64,000 nt of DNA, taken from assembly GCF_013359755.1 (NCBI RefSeq), contig NZ_JABMCJ010000071.1, positions 1 to 64,000 of the forward strand. The letters run 5' to 3'. Shown piece after piece: positions 33,281-43,963 of the stretch. A model generated the notes under the pieces. It was not told the DNA's origin, ran no database searches, and saw nothing but the letters and a program-made list of their open reading frames with translations. The stretch is from Tardiphaga robiniae (GTDB lineage: Bacteria > Pseudomonadota > Alphaproteobacteria > Rhizobiales > Xanthobacteraceae). Position 1 is the first letter of the stretch. Every line of letters begins with the position of its first letter. A program made the position numbers and the translations under genes.

Positions 33281-33526
33281 ATGCGCTCGGCAATTTGGCT
33301 ATCAGGAATTCTGGCTTCGCTTGCGTTAGCGACGCCGGCGCTTGCGATCGATCAGGTCAACCGCGAACAGGACATTGTTGATGTCCGCCTCGGCCAGCGC
33401 ATTCTGGTCGATGACGGCTCTTGCCCCACCGGCCAGATCAAGGAAGTGTCCGGCACGACGCTGACCACGTCCGGTGTGACGCGTGTTCGCAAATGCGTTC
33501 CCCGCGCGGGCACCAAGACGCGCTAG
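33281..33526 (+). CDS. Small secreted protein of unknown function
   Basis: An 81-residue protein with a signal peptide (IWLSGILASLALATPALAI, cleavage near residue 23) and a short mature domain with two cysteines (Cys48 in DDGSCPTGQ and Cys73 in VRKCVPRAG), which could form one disulfide. The start ATG 33281 lies 14 bases after the 50-residue protein gene. I recall similar mature domains in Rhizobiales proteins of unknown role. Confidence 0.75.
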   Translation: MRSAIWLSGILASLALATPALAIDQVNREQDIVDVRLGQRILVDDGSCPTGQIKEVSGTTLTTSGVTRVRKCVPRAGTKTR

Positions 33527-33541
33527 TCCAAGACATGCTCA

Positions 33542-34378
33542 TCAATGTCGCAGCGGCTCGCTTGGCGGCACCGGTGAACCGGTCTGGCCCACACTCGCAC
33601 CGCCATCGATCGCTAGCGTAATCCCTGTGATCCAGCGGGCCTCGTCGCTGGCAAGAAACAGAACACCATAGCCGATATCCCAGCCGGTCCCTTCGGTGCC
33701 CAGCAGTGTGCCCGCTGCGCGCGCCTTGCGCATCTCATCACTCATGCCACGCGACGCCACCATCGGCGTATAGACCGTGCCGGGAGCGATGCAGTTGACG
33801 CGAATGCCGTCGCGGCCGTGATGTGCCGCCATCGCTCTGGTGAGGCCGATCACCGCCGATTTCGACGTTGGATACAACAAGCTCGGATGGCCACCACGCA
33901 GGCCGGCGATCGACGTCAGGTTGATGATCGAGCCGCCGCCGGATTTCATCATTTCCGGAATCGCATACTTCGCCATCAGCATCATTGAGGCAACGTTGAT
34001 ACGCATGGCGCCGTCCCAGGCGCGGTCGTCGACCTCGATGGCGTCGCCGCGCGGCCCGGTGAGGCCAACATTGTTGACGAGGATATCAAGACGGCCAAAG
34101 CCTTCGACGGTGCGTTCGACGATCGCCTCGCATGACGCGCGATCACTGACATCGCCGTCATAGATCTGCGTGATGCCGCCCTCCACAGCGATCAATCGCG
34201 CGGTTTCTTCGGCAGCGTCTACGTCGGTGTCGACCAACGCGACGCGCGCGCCATGCCGCGCCAACAACACCGCTGCGGCACGTCCGTTGCCAATGCCATC
34301 GCCGCGGGAACCCGCACCGGTGATAATGGCGACCTTGCCTTTCAATCGATCGTCACGCTGGGGCTGCGCCATATCCAT
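33542..34378 (-). CDS. Short-chain dehydrogenase/reductase (FabG-like)
   Basis: A 278-residue NAD(P)-dependent oxidoreductase. The Rossmann motif is TGAGSRGDGIG near residue 20, with an insertion before the helix, NNVG follows strand 4, and the catalytic pair is YPTSK near residue 170. The end WITGITLAIDGGAS is typical of FabG-like enzymes. Its ATG overlaps the TGA of the upstream SnoaL gene as TGATG, so they are translationally coupled. Substrate unknown. Confidence 0.9.
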   Translation of the reverse strand: MDMAQPQRDDRLKGKVAIITGAGSRGDGIGNGRAAAVLLARHGARVALVDTDVDAAEETARLIAVEGGITQIYDGDVSDRASCEAIVERTVEGFGRLDILVNNVGLTGPRGDAIEVDDRAWDGAMRINVASMMLMAKYAIPEMMKSGGGSIINLTSIAGLRGGHPSLLYPTSKSAVIGLTRAMAAHHGRDGIRVNCIAPGTVYTPMVASRGMSDEMRKARAAGTLLGTEGTGWDIGYGVLFLASDEARWITGITLAIDGGASVGQTGSPVPPSEPLRH

Positions 34379-34827
34379 CAGAACATGCCGTTGGTGTTAG
34401 CGGATTTTTCCGGGATCGGCTGAACGGCATCCCAATGTTCGACGATCTTGCCGTTCTCAAGCTTGAAGATGTCGATGATCGCGTTACCGCGCGTGCCCTT
34501 TTCGCGCACGGCATGCACATGCAGGATCACATAGTCGCCGTCGGCGAAGGCCTGCTTGATCTCGCTATGCGAGTCCGGGAATTTCTCCCGCAGGAAACCG
34601 ATAAAGCCTTTGAAGCCCTCGACACCATCAGCCGCGTTGGGATTGTGCTGAACATAACGCGGACCGAAATATTTGGATGCCGCCTCGAAGTCCTTTTGGT
34701 TGAGGCCCTTCTCATAGAATTCAACGACGGCTTTCTTGTTGGCTTCCTGGGTGCTGGCATCTGCAGCTAACGCCGCGCCGGTCAGAAATATCGAGACACA
34801 CGTCAAGCCGATCGAAACAAATCGCAT
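34378..34827 (-). CDS. Secreted SnoaL-like (NTF2-fold) protein
   Basis: A 149-residue protein with a signal peptide (LTCVSIFLTGAALAAD) and a SnoaL-like cone fold: AVVEFYEKGLNQKDFEAASKYF at the start and IIDIFKLENGKIVEHWDAVQP near the end. Such exported members have unknown ligands. ATG 34827 follows GAGGGA. The gene leads a two-gene operon; its TGA overlaps the ATG of an SDR gene. Confidence 0.85.
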   Translation of the reverse strand: MRFVSIGLTCVSIFLTGAALAADASTQEANKKAVVEFYEKGLNQKDFEAASKYFGPRYVQHNPNAADGVEGFKGFIGFLREKFPDSHSEIKQAFADGDYVILHVHAVREKGTRGNAIIDIFKLENGKIVEHWDAVQPIPEKSANTNGMF

Positions 34828-35002
34828 AAAAAATCCCTCGGTTCCCACCAATTCAATTAGTAGCGAATCCACCCACCTAACGGTGGTGTAGCAAAACGCT
34901 ATCATCGGCAGTAACGGGATGACGAGAGGGAAAGACAGAAATCCGCTATCATTTTGGCGCGACGACGCGGCGCAAAAAGATCACGCGAACTAACTGAGTG
35001 GT

Positions 35003-35389
35003 TCAATCCAGCGGCGCCGGATCATACATGCATTGCAGGGTCGGCTTCGCGATCTGCGTGAAGGTCGCGCTGATCATCGACTGCTTGGATGCCGGGATCC
35101 AGTCCTTCTCGATGGTAGGCACGCCGCGCTCGCTAATGCCCCGCAGCAGTGCCTCGCGCAAATCGACGTCTTCCACCGTTGCTACAGCATGGTCATGCAG
35201 GCAGCCGCACACTTCTTCTGGATGCGCCCATCGCCCGACCATATGCGGCGAGCACAGGCGGACGAATTCGCCGCGCTGGTCCGGCAATTTCCGCCACGAC
35301 CAGATCTGCGCCTGCGCTGCACTTCCCGTGATGGAACTTGCAAGGGTGGCAGCGACAACAATGGCGGTCAGAACACGTGGTCGGGTCAT
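35003..35389 (-). CDS. Secreted hypothetical protein with conserved cysteines
   Basis: A 128-residue protein with a signal peptide (VLTAIVVAATLASSITGSAAQAQ). The mature part has four cysteines, in RLCSPHM, EVCGCLHDH and LQCMYDP, which could form disulfides or bind metal with the nearby histidines. No family is recognised. A short secreted peptide gene lies immediately upstream on the same strand. Confidence 0.65.
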   Translation of the reverse strand: MTRPRVLTAIVVAATLASSITGSAAQAQIWSWRKLPDQRGEFVRLCSPHMVGRWAHPEEVCGCLHDHAVATVEDVDLREALLRGISERGVPTIEKDWIPASKQSMISATFTQIAKPTLQCMYDPAPLD

Positions 35390-35436
35390 TTCAAAACTTT
35401 TCTTGTTGTTTCTCGGTTGTCTACCCGCGATCGAAA

Positions 35437-35598
35437 TCAGCGTACGTAGGCCACAACCATCGGCGCAGCAGCACTGATCGCGGGCGAACCGGTAAAGGCG
35501 AACGTACCGATACCGGGTAGGTTACCATCGGTGGAACCGGCCATCGACGGGCCGGCCAGGATGAAGGCGAAAGCGAGGATGAAGCTGATGGTGCGCAT
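35437..35598 (-). CDS. 53-residue secreted peptide
   Basis: From ATG 35598, with GGAGA eight bases upstream, 53 codons encode a clear signal peptide (TISFILAFAFILAGPSMAG) and a mature peptide of about 33 residues, rich in Ala, Gly and Ser, ending VVAYVR. No family recognised. It precedes the secreted Cys-protein gene on the same strand by about 50 bases, so the two may be co-expressed. Confidence 0.6.
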   Translation of the reverse strand: MRTISFILAFAFILAGPSMAGSTDGNLPGIGTFAFTGSPAISAAAPMVVAYVR

Positions 35599-35931
35599 CT
35601 GACGTCTCCAGTTCGGCAGCGCTTCCCGCCGCGTCGTTGGCAAATGGATAACCAATGGCGGTTTCGGCACGTCTGCGACCCAAGAGGAAAATGGTTTCGT
35701 CTGCCTGCTCAATTGTTTCGTCGCGCCCATCCGACGACACAATCCGGGCGGTTACTATGCGAACGGCTCGAAAAGAACGCCTTGGAAAGGATGTCTCGAA
35801 AGTTCGTCTGGCTGTCGCACGCCCTTAACAAAACTGAACCTAAACGCGGCTAAAGCGACTTCAGGAGAGCGTATGCAACCTTTTCAGGCGACTGCGCGTT
35901 TCTGTTCACTTGGAAGAGAAGGAATGCAGTC
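35599..35931. other. Intergenic region, no gene seen
   Basis: About 330 bases between the minus-strand secreted peptide gene and a doubtful plus-strand ORF. No convincing frame, terminator or repeat is visible. It should contain the promoter of the secreted peptide gene. Confidence 0.45.
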
Positions 35932-36177
35932 GTGGGAACTGGCAACAACGACGTTGGCAAGGATACCCCGATCAGCGCCCCCGGACGGCCACTGATCTCC
36001 ACGGTACACGCGCGCGCCAAATGCCAAGGCGCCATGTCGCAGCAGGGCTACGGCTCGCACGGCAACGAGTGCTATCCGCAGCAGCTAGTCCAGCTCGTGG
36101 GCTATCGTGACCCGCAGCCGCAGCAGTCATGGGACCGCTTGCGCACGAAACGCGTCGTCACCCACTCCGCTGAATAG
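35932..36177 (+). CDS. Doubtful 81-residue ORF
   Basis: A GTG start at 35932 has AAGGA about ten bases upstream and gives 81 residues, polar and Gln-rich, with no domain, signal peptide or helix recognised. Its stop lies close to the convergent creA stop. It may be a lineage-specific gene or chance; I keep it only because the ribosome site is fair and no other gene fills the stretch. Confidence 0.3.
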   Translation: MGTGNNDVGKDTPISAPGRPLISTVHARAKCQGAMSQQGYGSHGNECYPQQLVQLVGYRDPQPQQSWDRLRTKRVVTHSAE

Positions 36178-36213
36178 CGAAGCACGGCTAAGTTCTAGCG
36201 GCCGATAGATCGC

Positions 36214-36762
36214 TTATTTGATGAAGTCGCCGCATTTCTGGACGGCAACGTCTGACTGCCCCCAGGGCATGATCGGAACTGATGACGTCGAGTTCTTCGG
36301 CGAACCCTCGATGATCCGGTCCGAATAGACCATGTAAACCAGCACGTTTCGCTTGGCGTCGCAGCCCCGGACGATTTGCATTTTCTTGAAAAAAAGACTG
36401 CGGCGCTGCCGGAACATGTCCTCGCCCTGATCGCTCTTGGCCTTGAACGTGATGGGACCGATCTGCCGGCACGCGAGCGAGATGTCCGAAACTTCTTCGG
36501 CCAGACCGAGCCAGCCCTTGAAGCCGCCCTTTTCAGGCACCGTGAAGTGGCAGGCGACGCCGTCGACTTCGGGGTCGTCGACGCCATAGGTCGCCAGCTT
36601 GTCGTTCGGGCTGAGCCATTTGAACACGGTCGAGCGCCGGAAGATCAGATCCGGTTCATCCGCAGCCTGCGCCGGGACAATTGCCAACGCCGCGAATGCC
36701 GAAAGCGCCAGGACGCCGCGCCGCAACATCTTGGTGAGCCCGCCAGATCCATTAAACGTCAT
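36214..36762 (-). CDS. creA: CreA-family periplasmic protein
   Basis: A 182-residue exported protein of the CreA family, whose role is unknown although widespread in proteobacteria. Marks are VFKWLSPNDKLATYGVDDPEVDGVACHFTVPEKGG and CRQIGPITF. The signal peptide is VLALSAFAALAIVPAQA. ATG 36762 has GGAGAG five bases upstream; a methionine 11 residues later gives a standard signal peptide too. Cys pairs in CHF, CRQ, GCD and KCG may form disulfides. Confidence 0.9.
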   Translation of the reverse strand: MTFNGSGGLTKMLRRGVLALSAFAALAIVPAQAADEPDLIFRRSTVFKWLSPNDKLATYGVDDPEVDGVACHFTVPEKGGFKGWLGLAEEVSDISLACRQIGPITFKAKSDQGEDMFRQRRSLFFKKMQIVRGCDAKRNVLVYMVYSDRIIEGSPKNSTSSVPIMPWGQSDVAVQKCGDFIK

Positions 36763-36937
36763 GCAACTCTCCGTGACCGATCCAGAATATGTAGGCATTC
36801 CAACCGGATTCGGAAGCCAGGATGCCCCTCTGTTAATTCAATGTGAGGCTTTTTTGCTAGGCTGATCCCGACTCAGCGGTAGCCAGATCACTCATGCTGG
36901 TGAACCCATCTCGCGCCTGCGAGACTAATGTTTTCAG

Positions 36938-38578
36938 ATGGATTCGAGGATATTGGACGTGGGTGCATTTCAATTGTCGCGTGAACCGGGAGACAACTGC
37001 CGTTTTCTGAGCGGCACGATTTTTTCCGGCAGCTTCCTGCGGATCGCGCTGGTCGCCGTGGCCGGCATGACCGTGGCGGCGCCTGCGGACGCCGCGGTGT
37101 TCTGGACCGACGAAAACCCGATGATCATGCGGGAGATCGAACCGCCGGCGCCGCAACCGCAGCAGCGCCAGAAGAAGCTGAAGCGCCTTGGCGCCAGACT
37201 TGAGAAACAGGTCAAGGAACACACCAAGCCGGTCGGCCCACTGGTGATCGCCATCTCGATCGAGCGACAGTCCTTGCGGGTGTTCGACGCCAACGGCCTG
37301 TTCGCGGAAACGCCGATCTCGACCGGCATGCGCGGCCATTCGACGCCCATGGGCGTGTTCAGCATCATCCAGAAGAACAAATGGCACCGCTCCAACATCT
37401 ATAGCGGCGCGCCGATGCCTTACATGCAGCGTATCACCTGGTCGGGCATTGCTTTGCATGCCGGCGCGCTGCCAGGCTATCCGGCGTCCCACGGCTGCAT
37501 CCGCATGCCGATGGCCTTTGCGACCAAAATCTGGGGCTGGACCCGCATGGGTGCCCGCGTGATCATCGCGCCCGGCGAAATCTCGCCTGCGGAAATTTCG
37601 CATCCCCTGCTCGCCGCTCAGAAGCCTGAGCTGGTTCCGGTCGCGGCAGCGGCGCCTCAAGACGTCCAGGCGTCGCCCAAGGCTGATAAGGCATCGGCAG
37701 ATGCGAAGCCCCAAGACCTCGGTCTGAGGCCATCCGCCGCCGACCGCACCAAGACTCAGGACAAGACCCAGACCGCCGATGCCAGCAATGCGATGACAAA
37801 ACCGGCGCCAGCAACTGTGATGTCGGACGCCACATCTGCAAAGGTCGAAACCGCCGTCAAAGCCGCCGAACCCGAGATCATGACGCGCCGCGATCTTGAC
37901 GCCGCCATTGCCAAAGTCGTCGAACTGCCGACCCCCGAGGTCAAATCTGAAGAGACCGTCGCGGAAGCGCCAGCCAAGCTTGAACCTGCCAAGACGGAAG
38001 CACCGAAGGCGGAAATCGCGAAAGATAACGTCACGCCGGTCGCCGCCAGCGTACCCGACGTCAAGAAGGACGAAACGCGCCCCGCCGATTCAGCCAAGGC
38101 CGAGATGCCTGCCGCCGATGCGACGCCAAAGCGGTCCGGCCAGATTGCCGTGCTGGTCAGCGGCAAGGACGGCAAGCTCTATGTGCGGCAGAATTTCGCG
38201 CCGCTGTTCGAGACGCCGATCGCGATCAAGCCCAGCGATCGCCCGCTCGGCACTCACATCTTTACCGCCCGCATCGACAAGGATGATGCCAAGGCATTTC
38301 ACTGGACCGCAGTCTCGCTGCCTGCCGTGCCGCATCGCGCCGACGAGGATGACAATGTTTCGCGACGCCGCAAATCCACTGGCGCGGTTGAAGTGAAAAC
38401 CCGGCCGCTGCCGAACAGCGCCGCCGAAGCGCTCGACCGCCTGACGATCCCTGCGGACGCCATGGCACAGATTACCGAAGCGCTCGCGAGTGGCGGCTCC
38501 ATCGTGGTGTCCGATCAGGGCATTGCCGCCGGCGGCGAGACCGGCCAGGGCACCGAATTCGTGGTGCCGCTGCGCTAG
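36938..38578 (+). CDS. L,D-transpeptidase (YkuD) with degenerate second copy
   Basis: A 546-residue envelope enzyme that would cross-link peptidoglycan by 3-3 bonds or anchor proteins. A signal anchor at about 32-52 is followed by the YkuD domain (101-200) with catalytic His174, Ser184, His185, Gly186, Cys187 and Arg189 (YPASHGCIRMP). A long Ala/Pro/Lys-rich linker (about 215-395) follows. Residues about 398-445 (IAVLVSGKDGKLYVRQNF, FETPIAIKPSDRPLGTHIF) repeat the first half of the YkuD domain but lack the His/Cys motif, so the second copy is probably non-catalytic. Single-gene unit. Confidence 0.9.
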   Translation: MDSRILDVGAFQLSREPGDNCRFLSGTIFSGSFLRIALVAVAGMTVAAPADAAVFWTDENPMIMREIEPPAPQPQQRQKKLKRLGARLEKQVKEHTKPVGPLVIAISIERQSLRVFDANGLFAETPISTGMRGHSTPMGVFSIIQKNKWHRSNIYSGAPMPYMQRITWSGIALHAGALPGYPASHGCIRMPMAFATKIWGWTRMGARVIIAPGEISPAEISHPLLAAQKPELVPVAAAAPQDVQASPKADKASADAKPQDLGLRPSAADRTKTQDKTQTADASNAMTKPAPATVMSDATSAKVETAVKAAEPEIMTRRDLDAAIAKVVELPTPEVKSEETVAEAPAKLEPAKTEAPKAEIAKDNVTPVAASVPDVKKDETRPADSAKAEMPAADATPKRSGQIAVLVSGKDGKLYVRQNFAPLFETPIAIKPSDRPLGTHIFTARIDKDDAKAFHWTAVSLPAVPHRADEDDNVSRRRKSTGAVEVKTRPLPNSAAEALDRLTIPADAMAQITEALASGGSIVVSDQGIAAGGETGQGTEFVVPLR

Positions 38579-38669
38579 CCTCGTTCACTCCGGCCCTGTA
38601 ACAGCTTGTTGAGTGCGTCATCTCGGAGATGACGCTACTCTGCTCGCGACACAGGCTGGGCTACGACGA

Positions 38670-39251
38670 ATGGCGATGATCAATCGCAGGCAGATACTGA
38701 CAACGGTATTGGGCGCGGCAAGTGCTGTGGCGGTCGCGCGTCACGCCTCGGCGCAAGGCGCCGTGAGCCGCATGACCGCCTATGGCTTCGCGTTTCCCGG
38801 CCTCAAGGGTGGCGACATCAAACTTGCCGACTATGCAGGCCGCCCGATCATGGTGGTCAATACCGCCTCGCAATGCGGCTTCACCCCGCAATATGCCGGG
38901 CTTCAGACACTGTGGACCGAGTTCCGCGAGCGCGGCTTGATGATTGTCGGCGTACCGTCCAATGACTTCGGCGGACAGGAGCCGGGCAGCGCCAAGGAGA
39001 TCGCCGACATTGCCGAGGGACATTTCGGCATCGGTTTCCCGATGGCCGCCAAGACCGTCGTGAAGGGACCGAACGCGCACCCCTTCTACAAATGGGCGGC
39101 AGAGGCACGGCCGCGCGACCTGCCGCGGTGGAACTTCCACAAATATCTGGTCGGCCGCGATGGCTATCTCACCGACTCCTTCGCCTCCGAATTCGAACCG
39201 ACCGATACACGCATCAAGACCGCCGTCGGACGTGCCCTGACCGCGGCTTGA
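38670..39251 (+). CDS. Tat-exported Cys-type glutathione peroxidase
   Basis: A 193-residue thiol peroxidase. The catalytic tetrad is Cys69 (ASQCGFTPQY), Gln103 (GGQEP), Trp154 and Asn155 (RWNFHKY), with cysteine in place of selenocysteine. The N-terminus NRRQILTTVLGAASAV is a twin-arginine signal, so the enzyme is probably exported folded to the periplasm. ATG 38670 is favoured, with 38676 as alternative. It would detoxify lipid or hydrogen peroxides. Confidence 0.9.
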   Translation: MAMINRRQILTTVLGAASAVAVARHASAQGAVSRMTAYGFAFPGLKGGDIKLADYAGRPIMVVNTASQCGFTPQYAGLQTLWTEFRERGLMIVGVPSNDFGGQEPGSAKEIADIAEGHFGIGFPMAAKTVVKGPNAHPFYKWAAEARPRDLPRWNFHKYLVGRDGYLTDSFASEFEPTDTRIKTAVGRALTAA

Positions 39252-39401
39252 GCGGTTCAATATCGATCCAGCCACTGACTGGGGATAAGGGCCGTTGCCA
39301 TAGCGGTACCGCCTGAAATCGCGCTAGAATTGCGGCCACGACCATCTGGATCAGCCCGACCACCTCGCTGACGACGCTGGTCGCAGGTCAAGGGGGACGT
39401 G

Positions 39402-40346
39402 ATGCGCAGTGCGGCAGGTCTGATTTTTGCGAGCGCTATTTCATTGTGGGCAGCAGGCGCACAGGCGCAGGCACCCAAAGCCGGTGTTGCTGCCCCCGCC
39501 CCCGCGGCAACGCCTGCGCCGCCACCGGCGCCCGCGGCTGCACCTGCCCCCGCCAAATCGACCTGCGCCAATCCCGATGCGCTCGGCGTCAGCCGTGTGG
39601 TCGAGATCGACACGACGGGTGGTCCGGGCTTCGGCTTCGAACATTTCAAGCAGCTCGACTTCCTGCGCGACAAGGAAGTGGTGCTGACCTTCGACGATGG
39701 TCCATGGCAGACTACGACGCCGACTGTGTTGAAGACGCTCGCCGACGAATGCGTCAAGGCGGTGTTCTTCCCGATCGGCAAGCACGCCACCTATTATCCG
39801 GAGGTGCTCAAGCAGGTCGCTGCGGCCGGCCATACCATCGGCGGACACACCTGGGCTCATATCGCGCTGACCAACAAGAAACTGACCCAGCAGCAGCGCA
39901 TTGATGAAATCGAGAAAGGCTTCAGCGCGGTAAAGTGGGCACTCGGCTCAGCCCCCGCACCGTTCTTCCGCGCTCCGGCGCTGCAGCACCCGCCGGAAAT
40001 CGTCACCTATCTCGGCACGCGCAACATGGCGATCTTCTCCTGTGACATCGACTCGTTCGACTTCAAGACGCGCAAGTCCGAACAGGTCATCACCAATGTG
40101 ATGACCAAGCTCGACAAGCTCGGTAAGGGTATCATCCTGATGCACGACTTCCAGAAGCACACCGCCGAAGCGCTGCCGACCCTGCTGCGCAAGCTCAAGG
40201 CCGGTGGCTACAAGGTCGTGCATATGCGGGCCAAGGCGCCCGTACAGACCATCGCGTCCTATGATGAAGCGATCGTCAAGGACGCCAAGCTGCCGACGGT
40301 CAGCAGCCGTCCTGTGAACAGCGTCGTCCAGACGATCTCGGAATAA
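39402..40346 (+). CDS. Exported NodB-type polysaccharide deacetylase
   Basis: A 314-residue protein with a signal peptide (LIFASAISLWAAGAQAQ), an Ala/Pro-rich linker and a NodB homology domain: EVVLTFDDGPWQTTTP is the catalytic motif 1 with the metal and base aspartates, and GHTIGGHTWAHIALTN is motif 2 with the metal histidines. RAPALQ is motif 3. It would remove acetyl groups from peptidoglycan, chitooligomers or another polysaccharide. ATG 39402 follows GGGGGA; GTG 39399 is possible. Confidence 0.9.
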   Translation: MRSAAGLIFASAISLWAAGAQAQAPKAGVAAPAPAATPAPPPAPAAAPAPAKSTCANPDALGVSRVVEIDTTGGPGFGFEHFKQLDFLRDKEVVLTFDDGPWQTTTPTVLKTLADECVKAVFFPIGKHATYYPEVLKQVAAAGHTIGGHTWAHIALTNKKLTQQQRIDEIEKGFSAVKWALGSAPAPFFRAPALQHPPEIVTYLGTRNMAIFSCDIDSFDFKTRKSEQVITNVMTKLDKLGKGIILMHDFQKHTAEALPTLLRKLKAGGYKVVHMRAKAPVQTIASYDEAIVKDAKLPTVSSRPVNSVVQTISE

Positions 40347-40368
40347 TGAGGACTCGTCGACGCCCCTG

Positions 40369-40926
40369 ATGCCCGCATTTCGTTTCAACGGCTACGTCAT
40401 CGTCTCGGCGGACGGCATGCTCGCCGATGCCAGTGGCGTGATGCCCGATACCCTCAAATTTCCCGGCGACCTCGCCTTTTTCACCGCAGGTCTCGACCGT
40501 GCCGACCTGATCGTGCACGGCAGGCATTCGTTCGAGGATCAGCCGAACTCACCGAAACGCAAGCGCATCATCGTCAGCCGCAGCATCGCTGCCATAGGCC
40601 CCGATCCCGAAAACAACAAAGCCACGCTGTGGAATCCGGCCGGCGCATCTTTCGAAGACGCTTGCGCGCATGCGGGCGTTCATGCCGGCACCGTCGCCGT
40701 CATCGGCGGCCCCAGCGTATTCGAGATGTTCTTTGATCGCATCGACGTGTTTTGGCTGTCGCAGGCGCCGCATGTCCGCCTGCCCGGCGGCGAGGGATGC
40801 TTCCCCGGCGTCCCCGAACGATCACCGCAGGACATTCTCTCCAGTCACGGCCTGCAAGCGAGCGAGGTCCAGATCCTCGACTCCGCGCATGAAGTCACAG
40901 TAACGGCCTGGCGGCGGGTGTCCTGA
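40369..40926 (+). CDS. RibD C-terminal/dihydrofolate reductase-like protein
   Basis: A 185-residue NADPH-binding reductase of the RibD C-terminal fold. NGYVIVSADGMLAD replaces the usual MSLDG, DLIVHGRHSFED corresponds to the GR/T cofactor turn, and VAVIGGPSVFEMF is the conserved GGxxxF motif. Not riboflavin RibD, as the deaminase domain is absent; substrate unknown. It starts 22 bases after the deacetylase gene on the same strand. Confidence 0.85.
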   Translation: MPAFRFNGYVIVSADGMLADASGVMPDTLKFPGDLAFFTAGLDRADLIVHGRHSFEDQPNSPKRKRIIVSRSIAAIGPDPENNKATLWNPAGASFEDACAHAGVHAGTVAVIGGPSVFEMFFDRIDVFWLSQAPHVRLPGGEGCFPGVPERSPQDILSSHGLQASEVQILDSAHEVTVTAWRRVS

Positions 40927-40933
40927 GCGAGGA

Positions 40934-41389
40934 CTATACTTCGTTGTAGCCGCCCGGCAGCCGCGCGCTGCGGCCGATACCGGCGATCATGAAGAGGCCG
41001 CCGATCAGCGACAGGTTCTTCAGCGCGTGGATCATCTGGTTCTTGGCCTCAGGGCCGGTCAGGTTCCAGAAGTCGTGGAAGTAGAACGTTGCGGCCATCA
41101 CGAACAGCACCAGCACCAGGGCGAAGAAGCGCGCGCCCAGATTCAGCGCGACGAGGATACCGCCGACCAGTTCCAGTGTCGCAACGGCGATTGCAAGAAT
41201 CTGCTTCAATTCCATGCCCGCCAGCCCTTCGAGCTGTGTCGCATAGGGCGTCACGACCGCAGGGATCGTCGGGATAACCTTGTTCGCGATCGCATCTGCT
41301 GTTGCGCTGAGGTCGAGAAACTTGGATGCGCCGGACGCAATGAAGATCACGGCAAAGAGAATGCGCCCGAAAGTAATAAACGCTGGCAT
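40934..41389 (-). CDS. DoxX-family membrane protein
   Basis: A 151-residue protein of four helices: FGRILFAVIFIASGASKFLDL is the DoxX signature, and FVMAATFYFHDFWNLTGPEAKNQMIHALKNLSLIGGL follows. DoxX proteins take part in redox homeostasis or thiosulfate:quinone chemistry in some organisms; here the role is unknown. A long dyad upstream may be an operator. It converges on the RibD-like gene, whose stop is only seven bases away. Confidence 0.87.
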   Translation of the reverse strand: MPAFITFGRILFAVIFIASGASKFLDLSATADAIANKVIPTIPAVVTPYATQLEGLAGMELKQILAIAVATLELVGGILVALNLGARFFALVLVLFVMAATFYFHDFWNLTGPEAKNQMIHALKNLSLIGGLFMIAGIGRSARLPGGYNEV

Positions 41390-41415
41390 TGGTCGGCCTC
41401 GCTGGACTGCAATGA

Positions 41416-41442
41416 ATACTTGTCGAAATACGTGACGAGTAT
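41416..41442. promoter_or_regulatory. Inverted repeat upstream of doxX-type gene
   Basis: ATACTTGTC at 41416-41424 faces GACGAGTAT at 41434-41442, a nine-base dyad with one mismatch around nine bases. Its position about 30 bases before the DoxX start makes it a good HxlR- or MarR-type operator candidate; no such regulator gene is adjacent. Confidence 0.45.
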
Positions 41443-41469
41443 GATCATTCCATCACATTTTTCAAACGA

Positions 41470-41504
41470 ACAAATGGATGACCTCGTTGGCGTCATCCAT
41501 TTGT
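41470..41504. repeat. Perfect 13-base inverted repeat after the malic enzyme gene
   Basis: ACAAATGGATGAC at 41470-41482 pairs perfectly with GTCATCCATTTGT at 41492-41504 around nine bases. It lies between the malic enzyme stop and the DoxX start, both on the minus strand. It can fold in the malic enzyme 3' transcript or bind a regulator upstream of the DoxX gene; no T-run follows. Confidence 0.6.
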
Positions 41505-41586
41505 CGCGATGCTTCTCAGATTGGCTAACTATCCAAAAGCGCAATGGCCGGGAAGCATCCAGCCAGCGCGAGGCTGACTGAACGCG

Positions 41587-43896
<2,310 letters not shown>

Positions 43897-43963
43897 GCGT
43901 GCTCCCGCGCGTCATAAAACAAAAGTTAGGTAGAAGGGCGTTTCTTCTTGTTGGTTTGCCGGA

